Shown here in pieces: positions 1 through 7,811 of a stretch of 64,000 nt of DNA. This DNA comes from Actinomadura physcomitrii (GTDB taxonomy: Bacteria > Actinomycetota > Actinomycetes > Streptosporangiales > Streptosporangiaceae), in NCBI RefSeq assembly GCF_008923205.2, contig NZ_WBMS02000011.1, positions 62,001-126,000 of the forward strand, written 5' to 3'. The notes under the pieces are model-generated. The model searched no databases and had not been told where the DNA came from. It worked only from the letters and a program-made list of their open reading frames with translations. A program made the position numbers and the translations under genes. Position 1 is the stretch's first letter; the number at the start of each line of letters is the position of its first letter.

Positions 1-273
1 CGAACCGGCGGGCGGGCTGCTCGCGTCATCGCGGCAGCGGTCGCGCTCGCCGGCGGGGCGGCGCTCGGCGTCGGCGCGCTGGCCCTGTCCGGCGGCGGCG
101 GCCACGACGACCCGCCCAGCCCGAACGGGACCGGAAATAGGATGACATTTCTTTTGGCTTTCCTCATCGTTGCCCCAATTCCGTCCCACCGCGCGCCGGT
201 GCCGCATAACCTCGGTCTCCGCGGTGCGAGGAACGCCGTGCCAGGGAACGGAAGGTGGAGGGGCCCGCCGTGA
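1..273 (+). CDS. C-terminal end of an upstream membrane protein, cut by the window edge (tentative)
   Basis: Frame 1 is open from the first base to a TGA at 271-273. Up to about base 135 its codons nearly all end in G or C, as expected of a real gene here. They encode one hydrophobic helix (VIAAAVALAGGAALGVGALAL) followed by a Gly/Asp/Pro-rich stretch. The stop overlaps the next gene's GTG as GTGA, which suggests translational coupling. From about base 136 to 270 codon use deteriorates (AGG, TTT, CTT, TTG), so the true reading frame may end earlier, near 140, or the tail may be eroded. Function cannot be told from this fragment. Confidence 0.35.
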   Translation, partial: RTGGRAARVIAAAVALAGGAALGVGALALSGGGGHDDPPSPNGTGNRMTFLLAFLIVAPIPSHRAPVPHNLGLRGARNAVPGNGRWRGPP

Positions 274-1853
274 CGGAGGACGTCATCGCGCAGCCGGCGC
301 AGGAATCGCCGCCCAGGAAATCGCATTACGGAAATCTCGTCCGAATGGCGTATTTCGTGCTTCCCGGGCGCGGAAAGCGCGTCTACCGGCTGGCGGTCGC
401 CCGCCGGATCGTGGACGCCACCGCCCGCGGCCCCCGCGACCGCACCGCGCCCGGCCTCGCCCGCCGCCGCACCCGCGTGCTGCGCCGCGCGCTCCGCCCG
501 TCCCGCCGCCTGCAGATCGGCCTCGGCCCCTGGCTGCGCGCGCTGCCCGCCCGGCTGCCCGACCCGGCGCTGACCGCCGCGCTCGCCGAGCTCGACCCGT
601 ACGTCCGCGTCGCCTACGTGCTGCTGCGCATCGAGGGCCTGCCGAAGTACGCCGTCCGCGACCAGCTCCGCGAGCTGCGGGTGCGCGACCCGTGGCCCGT
701 CATCGACGCCGCGTGCGCGGTCTCGATCCCCGTCCCGCGCCGCGCCGAGCACTTCGACCCCGCGCACCTGCGCCCCGTCCGGACCCGCTCGGTGCTGCCG
801 CTGGCGACCGCCGCCGCCCTCACCGCCGCCCTGGTCGGCGTGCTGATCCACACCGGGGCCCGGCCCGGCGCCGTCCGCCCCGGCGCCCCGGCGCTGCGGC
901 TCGCCGCGGCCCCGCCGGCCGGCTGGACGCACGGCGCCCGCACCCTGGACGCCTGGCCCGCGCGCGGCGACCTCACCGGCGACCGCGCGTTCCTCGACCG
1001 CGCCGCCGCCGCATGGGCCACCGCCGGCGGTGACCGGGGGCCCGGCGGCGGCACCGCGCAGCTCCTCTACGCGGGGCACGCCGGCGGCGCGCCCGTCGCG
1101 CTGATGCGGCGCGGCGACCGCGTCGCCCGCTACACCCCGCCCGGCCTGGACGTCGTCACCATCGGCACCGACCCGTCCGCCCCGATCGCCCTCGGCGGCG
1201 GACGCTACCTCCTCGCCCCCTGGGACCCGGCGCCCCGCACCCTCGCGGGCGCCGCGCTCCCCGCCCGCGACGGCGTCGTCGCGCCCCCGCCCGCCCGCAC
1301 CCCCTGCGGCCGCGGCCCGCTGTTCCACCTCGGCGACCGCACGCTCGGCTACCTCGGCGGCCCGCGCGCCGCCGTCCTCACCTACCGCTCGCCCGCCTAC
1401 GAGCCCGCCGGACGGCCCGCCCCGCCCGCCCGCCTCGGCCCCGGCGCGGTGCGGGCCTGGAACCGCCTCGGCTGCCTCGAACCGCCGCGGGCGCGGCCCG
1501 TCACCGCCGCCATGGCCTGGGAGTTCTGGTCCGGCACGCTCCCGCACGGCGGCGCGCCCGCCGGCTGGTACTGCACCCGGACGACCTACGCCGACGGCGG
1601 CCAGGCCGGCACGTCCACGCTCGTCGCCGACCGGCCCCGCGACACCGGCGGCTGCGACGCCCGGCGCCCGGTGTCGGGCACCTGGTGGCGGTCGCCGTCG
1701 GGCCGCTGGTACTACCTCGCCGCCGCCGCGTCCGGGCTCGTCCCGCGGGCGAAGGGACCGCTCGGCCCCGCGTCCACCGAGCACGGGCTGCTCGTCGCCC
1801 GGCCGGAGCGCCGCCCGAACGTCCCCGTCGCGGTCACCGCCGCGTCCCGCTGA
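270..1853 (+). CDS. Sigma-like N-terminal region fused to a membrane-anchored extracytoplasmic domain, hypothetical
   Basis: A 527-residue protein. I chose GTG at 270 because GGAGG lies about 8 bases upstream; a GTG at 255 is also in frame. The first ~170 residues are Arg-rich and helical, with a stretch like a degenerate ECF sigma factor (AYFVLPGRGKRVYRLAVARR, then ALAELDPYVRVAYVLLRIEG). A single transmembrane helix follows near residues 173-195 (VLPLATAAALTAALVGVLIH). The remaining ~330 residues look extracytoplasmic, rich in Trp, Cys and Gly. This resembles actinomycete proteins that carry a sigma-like region on a membrane anchor, but I cannot assign a function. No partner or anti-sigma gene is visible downstream. 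Confidence 0.75.
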   Translation: MTEDVIAQPAQESPPRKSHYGNLVRMAYFVLPGRGKRVYRLAVARRIVDATARGPRDRTAPGLARRRTRVLRRALRPSRRLQIGLGPWLRALPARLPDPALTAALAELDPYVRVAYVLLRIEGLPKYAVRDQLRELRVRDPWPVIDAACAVSIPVPRRAEHFDPAHLRPVRTRSVLPLATAAALTAALVGVLIHTGARPGAVRPGAPALRLAAAPPAGWTHGARTLDAWPARGDLTGDRAFLDRAAAAWATAGGDRGPGGGTAQLLYAGHAGGAPVALMRRGDRVARYTPPGLDVVTIGTDPSAPIALGGGRYLLAPWDPAPRTLAGAALPARDGVVAPPPARTPCGRGPLFHLGDRTLGYLGGPRAAVLTYRSPAYEPAGRPAPPARLGPGAVRAWNRLGCLEPPRARPVTAAMAWEFWSGTLPHGGAPAGWYCTRTTYADGGQAGTSTLVADRPRDTGGCDARRPVSGTWWRSPSGRWYYLAAAASGLVPRAKGPLGPASTEHGLLVARPERRPNVPVAVTAASR

Positions 1854-1971
1854 ACGGGGGCGGTCAGAACCCGCTTACCGCGATCGGGCACACTAGGGTT
1901 CCCGAACGGGATTCAGCGCCGCCCAGGGGCGGCCACCCGGCGGACACAGGTGGGACCGAAAGGGGCTGCAG

Positions 1972-3114
1972 ATGGGCAAGGGGCCGCTCTCCGGAGTGCG
2001 CGTGATCGAGCTGGCCGGGATCGGGCCGGGACCGTTCGCCGCGATGCTGCTCGCCGATCTCGGCGCCGACGTCATCCGCGTCGACCGCGCGTCCGCGGTG
2101 GGGGACGCCGCCACCGGCGGCACCGAGTTCAGCAATCGGGGCAAGCGCTCGATCGCCATCGACCTCAAGAGCGAGAAGGGCAAGGACGTCGTGCTCCGGC
2201 TCGTGGAGCGGTCCGACGTCCTGATCGAGGGGTTCCGGCCCGGCGTCACCGAGCGCCTCGGCATCGGCCCGGACGACTGCCTCGCCCGCAATCCGCGCCT
2301 CGTCTACGGCCGGATGACCGGTTGGGGCCAGCAGGGCCCGCTGGCGCACACCGCCGGCCACGACATCGGCTACATCGCCATCACCGGCGCGCTGCACGCC
2401 ATCGGTCGCGCGGGCGGCCCGCCGCAGGTCCCGCTGAACCTGCTCGGCGACTTCGCCGGCGGCAGCATGTACCTCGTCGTCGGCGTCCTGTCCGCCCTGC
2501 TGGAGGCCAAGACCAGCGGGCAGGGCCAGGTCGTCGACACCGCCATCGTGGACGGCACAGCCCACCTGTCCACCTTCATCCACGGCTTCCTCGCCGGCGG
2601 CATCTGGCAGGACCAGCGCGGCGTCAACATGCTCGACACCGGCGCCCCCTGGTACGACGTGTACGAGACCGCCGACGGCAAGCACATGGCGGTCGGCGCG
2701 ATCGAGCCCCAGTTCTACGCCGAGTTCGTCCGCCGCCTCGGCGTCGACACCGAGGGCCTGCCCGAGCAGTACGACCGCGCCCGCTGGCCCGAGATGCGCG
2801 AGCGCTTCGCCGCGGCCTTCAAGGCGAAGACCCGCGACGAGTGGACCGAGGTCTTCATGCCGAGCGACGCGTGCGTGGCGCCCGTCCTGTCGATGAACGA
2901 GGCAATGGAGCACCCCTTCAACACCGCCCGCGACGTCTTCCCCGAGCGCGCCGGCCACCGCCAGCCCGCCCCGGCGCCGCGGTTCTCCCGCACCGCCACC
3001 GACACCGACGGCCTGCCCGTCCTGCCCGGCGGCCAGACCCGCGCCGTCCTGGAGGACCTCGGCTTCACCGACGTCGACGCCCTCCTCGCCGCCGGCGCCG
3101 TCGCCCAGGCCTGA
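1972..3114 (+). CDS. CaiB/BaiF family CoA-transferase (alpha-methylacyl-CoA racemase-like)
   Basis: A 380-residue, full-length class III CoA-transferase-fold enzyme. The N-terminus (GVRVIELAGIGPGPFAAMLL, then ADLGADVIRVDR) is the family hallmark, and the NRGKRSIAIDLKSEKG and GHDIGYIAITGAL segments match racemases of the MCR/AMACR branch, which epimerise 2-methyl-branched acyl-CoAs. Motifs cannot separate a racemase from a CoA-transferase with certainty, though the length (about 360-380) and the GHD segment favour the racemase. ATG at 1972 follows GAAAGGGG. It is transcribed alone, 118 bp after the preceding gene, and ends at a strong hairpin shared with the convergent gene. Confidence 0.9.
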   Translation: MGKGPLSGVRVIELAGIGPGPFAAMLLADLGADVIRVDRASAVGDAATGGTEFSNRGKRSIAIDLKSEKGKDVVLRLVERSDVLIEGFRPGVTERLGIGPDDCLARNPRLVYGRMTGWGQQGPLAHTAGHDIGYIAITGALHAIGRAGGPPQVPLNLLGDFAGGSMYLVVGVLSALLEAKTSGQGQVVDTAIVDGTAHLSTFIHGFLAGGIWQDQRGVNMLDTGAPWYDVYETADGKHMAVGAIEPQFYAEFVRRLGVDTEGLPEQYDRARWPEMRERFAAAFKAKTRDEWTEVFMPSDACVAPVLSMNEAMEHPFNTARDVFPERAGHRQPAPAPRFSRTATDTDGLPVLPGGQTRAVLEDLGFTDVDALLAAGAVAQA

Positions 3115-3123
3115 CACCCGCGA

Positions 3124-3156
3124 GAGGGTGCCCGACCCCACCGGCCGGGCACCCTC
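3124..3156. terminator. Bidirectional hairpin terminator
   Basis: GAGGGTGCCCG at 3124-3134 pairs perfectly with CGGGCACCCTC at 3146-3156 (11-bp stem, 11-base loop). It lies between the convergent CoA-transferase and coiled-coil genes, where a shared terminator is expected. There is no U-tract, which is usual in high-GC actinomycetes. Confidence 0.75.
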
Positions 3157-3162
3157 GCCGCG

Positions 3163-3630
3163 TCAACCGCCTGCGGGGTCGGGCACGCCCAGGTGGGTCA
3201 CGATGAGCCCGAGCAGGTTCTCCACGCGATCGAGCCTGCCGTCCATGGTGTCGAGCCTGCCGGTCATGCCGTCGAACCGGGCGTCCACCTGCTCGAACCG
3301 GGCGTCCATCCGGTCGAGGCGAGCGTCCATGCGGTCGAATCGGGCGTCCGTCTGGTCGAGGCGAGCGTCCATGCGGTCGAATCGGGCGTCCGTCTGGTCG
3401 AACCGGGCATCCACCCGGTCCAGTCGGGCGCCGATCTTGTTGAACTGGAGGCTGTGCTGCTCCAGGGTCTTCTGGATCTTCGCGATGTCGCCCTTGACCT
3501 GCCGCATGTCCGTGCGCAGGGCGCGGACGTTCTCGCTGAGGGCCGATGCCTGGCCGGGGCCCGCCCAGGTCTCCAGATCGGTCACGCGGTCCTCCAGTTT
3601 CGTGATCCGCTCGTCCACCGTCGCCGTCAC
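3163..3630 (-). CDS. Heptad-repeat coiled-coil protein
   Basis: A 155-residue soluble protein. I chose GTG at 3630 because GAAGGGAAG lies about 8 bases upstream; an upstream ATG at 3663 is also in frame. Residues ~5-65 form a helical region and residues ~69-138 are ten near-perfect heptads of the type RLDRMDA/RFDQTDA, so the protein should be a long parallel coiled coil with regularly spaced Arg-Asp pairs. Two of the heptad pairs come from an exact 42-bp tandem duplication (3312-3353 and 3354-3395), so heptad number is probably variable between strains. It lies 83 bp downstream of the MFS exporter on the same strand. Function is unknown. Confidence 0.8.
   Translation of the reverse strand: MTATVDERITKLEDRVTDLETWAGPGQASALSENVRALRTDMRQVKGDIAKIQKTLEQHSLQFNKIGARLDRVDARFDQTDARFDRMDARLDQTDARFDRMDARLDRMDARFEQVDARFDGMTGRLDTMDGRLDRVENLLGLIVTHLGVPDPAGG
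3312..3395. repeat. Two exact 42-bp tandem repeats
   Basis: Bases 3312-3353 and 3354-3395 are identical and in frame, encoding two heptads each. Flanking heptads are diverged copies. The array is a candidate site for slippage or unequal recombination. Confidence 0.9.
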
Positions 3631-3713
3631 GTCATTCTTCCCTTCTGCGCGGGGGGATCGCATCTCGACACGGAAAGTTAGCGATCCGGTGCCCCTGGTG
3701 ACGGTCGATTACA

Positions 3714-5186
3714 TTAAGTGACTGACTTTTCGCGGTTTGCGACTCTAAACCCGACAGAAATCTCATCACGTTTGTCGGCTACCGGCTCTTTCGCTCCGCT
3801 GGACGAGCTGCCGCGGGGGAGGGCCAGCGCCACGAGGGCGGCCAGGACGAACAGGGCCGCGGAGACGGTGAGGCTCAGCGCGTAGCCGCCGTTCAGGGCG
3901 GACGGGGAGGCCGCGTCGCCGGTGTGGTGGGCGGCGACGGTGGCGAGGGCGGCGAGGCCGACGCAGCCGCCGAGCTGGCGGGAGCTGTTGAGCAGCCCCG
4001 AGGCCATGCCGGCCTCCCGGGCCGCGACGCCGGTGGTCGCGGCGGCGGCGACCGGGGCCAGGACGAGCCCGATGCCGATGCTGCCGACGACGGACGGCCC
4101 GAGCACGTCGGTGAGGAAGCCGCCGTCCGGGCTGATCCGGGTGAACCAGGCCAGGCCGGCGGCGGCGAGCAGGCTGCCGGGGATCAGCGCCGCGCGGGGC
4201 GAGCGGTTCCCGGCGACCCGGGTCGCGAGCAGCGTGCCGAGCACGACGCCCGTCGAGAAGGGCAGGAAGGCCAGGCCGGTCTCGGCGGCGCCCATGTGCA
4301 GCACCTGCTGCATGTAGAGGGAGACGAAGTAGAACGCGGCGAACTGGCCGGCCGCCGCGAGGAAGACGATCAGGTTCGCGCCCGCCACCCACCGGCCGCG
4401 CAGCAGGCCGAGCCGGACGAGCGGCGCGCGCACCCGGGTCTCCACGGCGACGAAGGCGGCGAGGAGCAGGGCCGCGGCGGCGAGGCAGGCGAAGGTCGCC
4501 GGGGCCGTCCAGCCGATGGCGTCGGTGCGTACCACGCCGAAGACGAGCAGTCCGAAACCGGCGGTCGCCAGCAGGGCGCCGGGGACGTCCATCCGCTCGC
4601 GCGGGCCCGTGCGGGCGTGCGCGGGCACGCCCACCGGGACGAGCGCGAGGGCGAGGGCGACGAACGGCAGGTTGACCAGCATCACCCACCGCCAGCCCGC
4701 GTACTCGGTGAGCACGCCGCCCGCGAGGACGCCGAGGGCGCCGCCCGCCGCGTTCATGGCGCTCCAGACGCCGAGGGCGCGCACCCGCGCGCGGCCCTCG
4801 GTGAACGTGGTGGTCAGCAGGGCCAGCGAGGCCGGGGCCGCGGCGGCGGCGCCGAGGCCCTGGCCGGCGCGCGCCGCGACGAGCTGCCACGGCGCCTGGG
4901 CGAGCCCGCCGGCGAGCGAGCAGAGCCCGAACGCGGCCAGGCCGAGGACGAACATCCGGCGCCGTCCGTACAGGTCGCAGGCCCGGCCGCCGAGCAGCAG
5001 GAACCCGCCGAAGCCGAGCGCGTAGACGTGGACGACCCAGGACAGGCCGACCGGTGCGAAGCCGAGGGCCGTCCTGATCGCCGGGAGCGCGACGTTCATC
5101 ACGGCCATGTCGAGCGCGAAGACGAACTGGGCGACGCAGGCCGCCGCCAGCACCGCCCAGGGGCGGGCCCGTTCTTTTTTATACAT
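3714..5186 (-). CDS. MFS transporter, DHA2 (EmrB/QacA) drug:H+ antiporter type
   Basis: A 490-residue integral membrane protein with about 14 predicted helices. It starts MYKKERARPWAVLAAACV and has the first-helix pattern ALDMAVMNVALPAI, motif A (GGRACDLYGRRRMF) and motif C (GGALGVLAGGVLTEYAGWRW) of DHA2 proton-driven exporters. ATG at 5186 is the first start after the divergent regulator and begins the hydrophobic part. The open frame extends further upstream, but that part is antisense to the TetR gene and not plausible. The start codon sits inside a TATACATGTATA palindrome, so repression by the adjacent TetR is likely. The substrate is unknown; TetR-paired exporters usually respond to toxic small molecules. 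Confidence 0.92.
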   Translation of the reverse strand: MYKKERARPWAVLAAACVAQFVFALDMAVMNVALPAIRTALGFAPVGLSWVVHVYALGFGGFLLLGGRACDLYGRRRMFVLGLAAFGLCSLAGGLAQAPWQLVAARAGQGLGAAAAAPASLALLTTTFTEGRARVRALGVWSAMNAAGGALGVLAGGVLTEYAGWRWVMLVNLPFVALALALVPVGVPAHARTGPRERMDVPGALLATAGFGLLVFGVVRTDAIGWTAPATFACLAAAALLLAAFVAVETRVRAPLVRLGLLRGRWVAGANLIVFLAAAGQFAAFYFVSLYMQQVLHMGAAETGLAFLPFSTGVVLGTLLATRVAGNRSPRAALIPGSLLAAAGLAWFTRISPDGGFLTDVLGPSVVGSIGIGLVLAPVAAAATTGVAAREAGMASGLLNSSRQLGGCVGLAALATVAAHHTGDAASPSALNGGYALSLTVSAALFVLAALVALALPRGSSSSGAKEPVADKRDEISVGFRVANREKSVT

Positions 5187-5191
5187 GTATA
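5180..5191. promoter_or_regulatory. Palindromic operator overlapping the exporter start codon
   Basis: TATACATGTATA is a perfect 12-bp palindrome between the divergent MFS and TetR genes, and its central CATG contains the exporter ATG. It is the obvious TetR site in an otherwise GC-rich gap. Confidence 0.6.
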
Positions 5192-5240
5192 GAAAGTAAC
5201 CCGCGGCGGGCTCGGCCGTCCAGTCCGCGATGATGGGGGC

Positions 5241-5900
5241 ATGCCGCAACCGTCCGCCCAGCGGGGCAGGCCGCCCCGGATCTCCCGCGCCGAGATCGTC
5301 GAGACCGCGCGCCGGATCGTGGACGCCGAGGGCGTGGACCGGCTGACGATGCGGCGGCTCGCCAAGGAGATCGGCAGCACGCCGATGGCGCTGTACCACC
5401 ACGTCCGCGACAAGGAGCAGCTGCTCGTCCTGCTGCTGGACGACTACGCCGCGCGGATGGCGCGCGAGCCCGAGCTGCCCGCCGATCCCCGCGCGCGGGT
5501 GGTGGCCGCGGCGACCGCGATCCGCGGGACGCTCGCCGCCTGCCCCTGGATCGCGGAGGTGCTCACCGCCGACGACCTGCTCGGCCGGTCGGCGCTGTGG
5601 TTCGTCGAGCAGATCCTGGACGGCCTGGAGGGGTGCGGGCTGGGCCCCGAGCGGGCCGTCCACGCCTACCGGGCGATCTGGTACTACACCGCCGGGGAGA
5701 TCATCGTGCGGGCCGCGGCGGCACGGCGGCGGGCCGGCGACGACCGGCCGACCTACCGCGAGCGGGTGTTCGCCGGCATCGACGCCGCCGAGCTGCCGCG
5801 CCTGGCGGAGGTCGCGGACCGCTGGGCCGAGCTGACCGCGCAGGACACCTACGCCGACGGCCTGCGCGCGCTGGTGGACGGGCTCGTCGGCGCACCGTGA
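5241..5900 (+). CDS. TetR-family repressor, probably of the divergent exporter
   Basis: A 219-residue protein. The N-terminal helix-turn-helix (residues ~14-60: ISRAEIVETARRIVDAEG, LTMRRLAKEIGSTPMALYHH) is classic TetR. The C-terminal ligand domain resembles the Tet-repressor type C-terminal family (GRSALWFVEQILDGLEGCGL, YRAIWYYTAGEIIVRAAAAR). It lies 54 bp from the divergent MFS gene with a palindrome between them, the standard arrangement for a drug-responsive repressor/exporter pair. Ligand unknown. Confidence 0.92.
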   Translation: MPQPSAQRGRPPRISRAEIVETARRIVDAEGVDRLTMRRLAKEIGSTPMALYHHVRDKEQLLVLLLDDYAARMAREPELPADPRARVVAAATAIRGTLAACPWIAEVLTADDLLGRSALWFVEQILDGLEGCGLGPERAVHAYRAIWYYTAGEIIVRAAAARRRAGDDRPTYRERVFAGIDAAELPRLAEVADRWAELTAQDTYADGLRALVDGLVGAP

Positions 5901-6154
5901 AAAGGCCCTGGGCCGCGGGTCGGAAGGCGCGCGCGGGCCCGGTTGTGAGCCGCCTGACAATTCCTCCGGGCGATTGACGAGTCGCGCCACAAGACCGCGC
6001 GGAAATGCGGCCGTACCTTGTCAGCACCTCAGCTGATCAATGCGGCCGCACCCACCCCCACCCCCGACCTCACGACGATTCGCGGCCGGAACCCGCATTC
6101 CCGCTTCCCGGGTTCCGGCCACTGTTCGGCGTGCCCGCTTCCAGGGAGATGAAC

Positions 6155-7012
6155 ATGCGTTTCAGGCGACTCAAGTCCTGGGCCGTCATCGCCGCGGCGA
6201 TCCCCACCGCCCTCGGGCTGACGTCCGTGCTCGCGCCCGCCGCCCACGCGGAGACGAGCCCGGACGGAGCCAATGACTGGAACTGCAAACCGTCGTTCCT
6301 GCACCCCCGCCCGGTGGTGCTGGTGCACGGCACTTTCGAGAACATGGCGTTCAACTGGCAGAAGCTCTCGCCCGCGCTGAAGAAGGCCGGCTACTGCGTC
6401 TACGCGCTCAACTACGGCGGCGCGCCGGACGCCCCGATCCAGGGCACCGGTGAGATCGCCGCGTCCGCGGGCCAGCTGTCGGCGTTCGTCGACAAGGTGC
6501 TGGCCGCGACCGGCGCCTCGAAGGTCGACATGGTCGGGCACTCCCAGGGCGGGATGATGCCGCGCTACTACCTGAAGTTCCTCGGCGGCGCGGCGAAGGT
6601 CAACAAGCTGATCGGCATCGTGCCGTCCAACCACGGGACGAACCTGGACGGGCTGGTGGAGCTCGGCAGCCTGCTCGGCATCACGCAGGCCGTGGTGAAG
6701 GCCGCGCCGGCGGCCGGCGAGCAGATCACCGACTCCGACTTCCTGAAGAACCTGAACGCGGGCGGCGACACGGTGCCCGGCGTGCAGTACATCGTGCTGT
6801 CCACCAAGTACGACGAGGTCGTCACGCCGTACACCTCGGAGTTCCTGAACGGCTCCAACGCGCAGAACGTGCTGCTGCAGGACAAGTGCGCGAACGACAC
6901 CAACGCGCACGTCGGCATCGCGTTCGACCCGGTCATGATCAAGTTCGTGGAGAACTCGCTCGACATCTGGGGCCCGTACTGGCCCATCGACTGCGGCAAC
7001 CCGCTCGGCTGA
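6155..7012 (+). CDS. Secreted lipase, Lipase_2-type alpha/beta hydrolase
   Basis: A 285-residue exported hydrolase. ATG at 6155 is preceded by GGGAG at 6144-6148; ATG at 6149 is too close to that site. Residues 1-32 form a signal peptide (RFRRLK, hydrophobic core, AHA|ET cleavage). The mature enzyme has VVLVHGTFENM (oxyanion region) and the nucleophile elbow GHSQGG with Ser130; cysteines near 44 and 81 could form a disulfide. Sequence style matches secreted actinobacterial triacylglycerol lipases. The 254 bp upstream contain no gene; a TTGACG near 5974 is a possible -35 element, without a convincing -10. The gene is monocistronic and ends at a strong hairpin. Confidence 0.92.
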   Translation: MRFRRLKSWAVIAAAIPTALGLTSVLAPAAHAETSPDGANDWNCKPSFLHPRPVVLVHGTFENMAFNWQKLSPALKKAGYCVYALNYGGAPDAPIQGTGEIAASAGQLSAFVDKVLAATGASKVDMVGHSQGGMMPRYYLKFLGGAAKVNKLIGIVPSNHGTNLDGLVELGSLLGITQAVVKAAPAAGEQITDSDFLKNLNAGGDTVPGVQYIVLSTKYDEVVTPYTSEFLNGSNAQNVLLQDKCANDTNAHVGIAFDPVMIKFVENSLDIWGPYWPIDCGNPLG

Positions 7013-7024
7013 CGTTCCCGGAAC

Positions 7025-7064
7025 ACGGCGCCCGGCGGTTTCCCCTTTCACCGCCGGGCGCCGT
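7025..7064. terminator. Bidirectional hairpin terminator
   Basis: ACGGCGCCCGGCGGT (7025-7039) and ACCGCCGGGCGCCGT (7050-7064) are perfect complements: a 15-bp stem with a 10-base loop between the convergent lipase and TetR genes. Confidence 0.85.
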
Positions 7065-7091
7065 TCGGTATTCAAAGCGCGAGCCGTTTCG

Positions 7092-7784
7092 CTAGCAGGC
7101 GTCGCGGCCCGGTCCGGTGCGCAGGTCGGCCAGGTCGGGCGGCGCGGGCAGGTCCGCGGCGGGAAGGCCGGTGAGCTCGCCGACGTGCCGGCGCAGCACC
7201 GTCCGCATCTCCGCCGGGCCGGTGCTCTCCGGCTCCAGGACGGCGTGCAGGGTGAGCCCGTCCACCAGCGCGTGCACCCGCGCGGCCTCGGCTTCCAGGT
7301 CCAACCCCGGCCGCAGGACGCCGACCCGGCCGGCCGACCGCAGCACGCGCAGCGCGACCGAGCGCAGGTCGCCGTGCATCTGCGCCGCGAGCGGCCGCAG
7401 CTCGGGCCGGGTGCGGGCGCCGACGCTGAACGCCAGCCACACCTCGGCCTCCTCACGCCGCTCGGCGTCGAAGGGGAGCAGCTCGGCGAACAGCGCCTCC
7501 AGCGCGGCGGCGTGCTCGGCGGGCGGCGCGGCCGGGTCGGGGACGGCGAGCCGGCCCGCGCGCAGCCGCAGCCGCTCGGCGGCCCGCTCGGCGAAGTAGC
7601 GCATCGCGAAGATCATGATGTCGGCCTGGCCGCCGAAGTAGTGCCGGACGGACCCGATGGCGAGGCCCGCCTCGGCGGCGACGTTGCGCAGCGACGCCTG
7701 CTCCAGGCCGTCCCGGCGGGCGACCCGGAAGACGGCCTCGGCCACCTCGCGGCGGCGGGCCTCGGGATCGACGATCTTCGGCAC
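7092..7784 (-). CDS. TetR-family regulator (BetI/PKIVD type)
   Basis: A 230-residue protein beginning PKIVDPEARRREVAEAVFRV, a common start for TetR proteins near amine and amino-acid catabolic genes, followed by the helix-turn-helix ASLRNVAAEAGLAIGSVRHY. The only start that fits is GTG at 7784, although AGGAGG abuts it with no spacer, which is unusual and may lower translation. It lies 23 bp downstream of the aminotransferase gene on the same strand. An ATAGCA/TGCTAT inverted repeat in that gap suggests autoregulation. Ligand unknown. Confidence 0.9.
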   Translation of the reverse strand: MPKIVDPEARRREVAEAVFRVARRDGLEQASLRNVAAEAGLAIGSVRHYFGGQADIMIFAMRYFAERAAERLRLRAGRLAVPDPAAPPAEHAAALEALFAELLPFDAERREEAEVWLAFSVGARTRPELRPLAAQMHGDLRSVALRVLRSAGRVGVLRPGLDLEAEAARVHALVDGLTLHAVLEPESTGPAEMRTVLRRHVGELTGLPAADLPAPPDLADLRTGPGRDAC

Positions 7785-7793
7785 CCTCCTTTT

Positions 7794-7811
7794 ATAGCAC
7801 GTCCATGCTAT
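7794..7811. promoter_or_regulatory. Inverted repeat, probable TetR operator
   Basis: ATAGCA (7794-7799), six bases, then TGCTAT (7806-7811). It lies just upstream of the TetR gene and overlaps the stop codon of the aminotransferase gene, so the regulator probably has its own autoregulated promoter. Confidence 0.5.
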
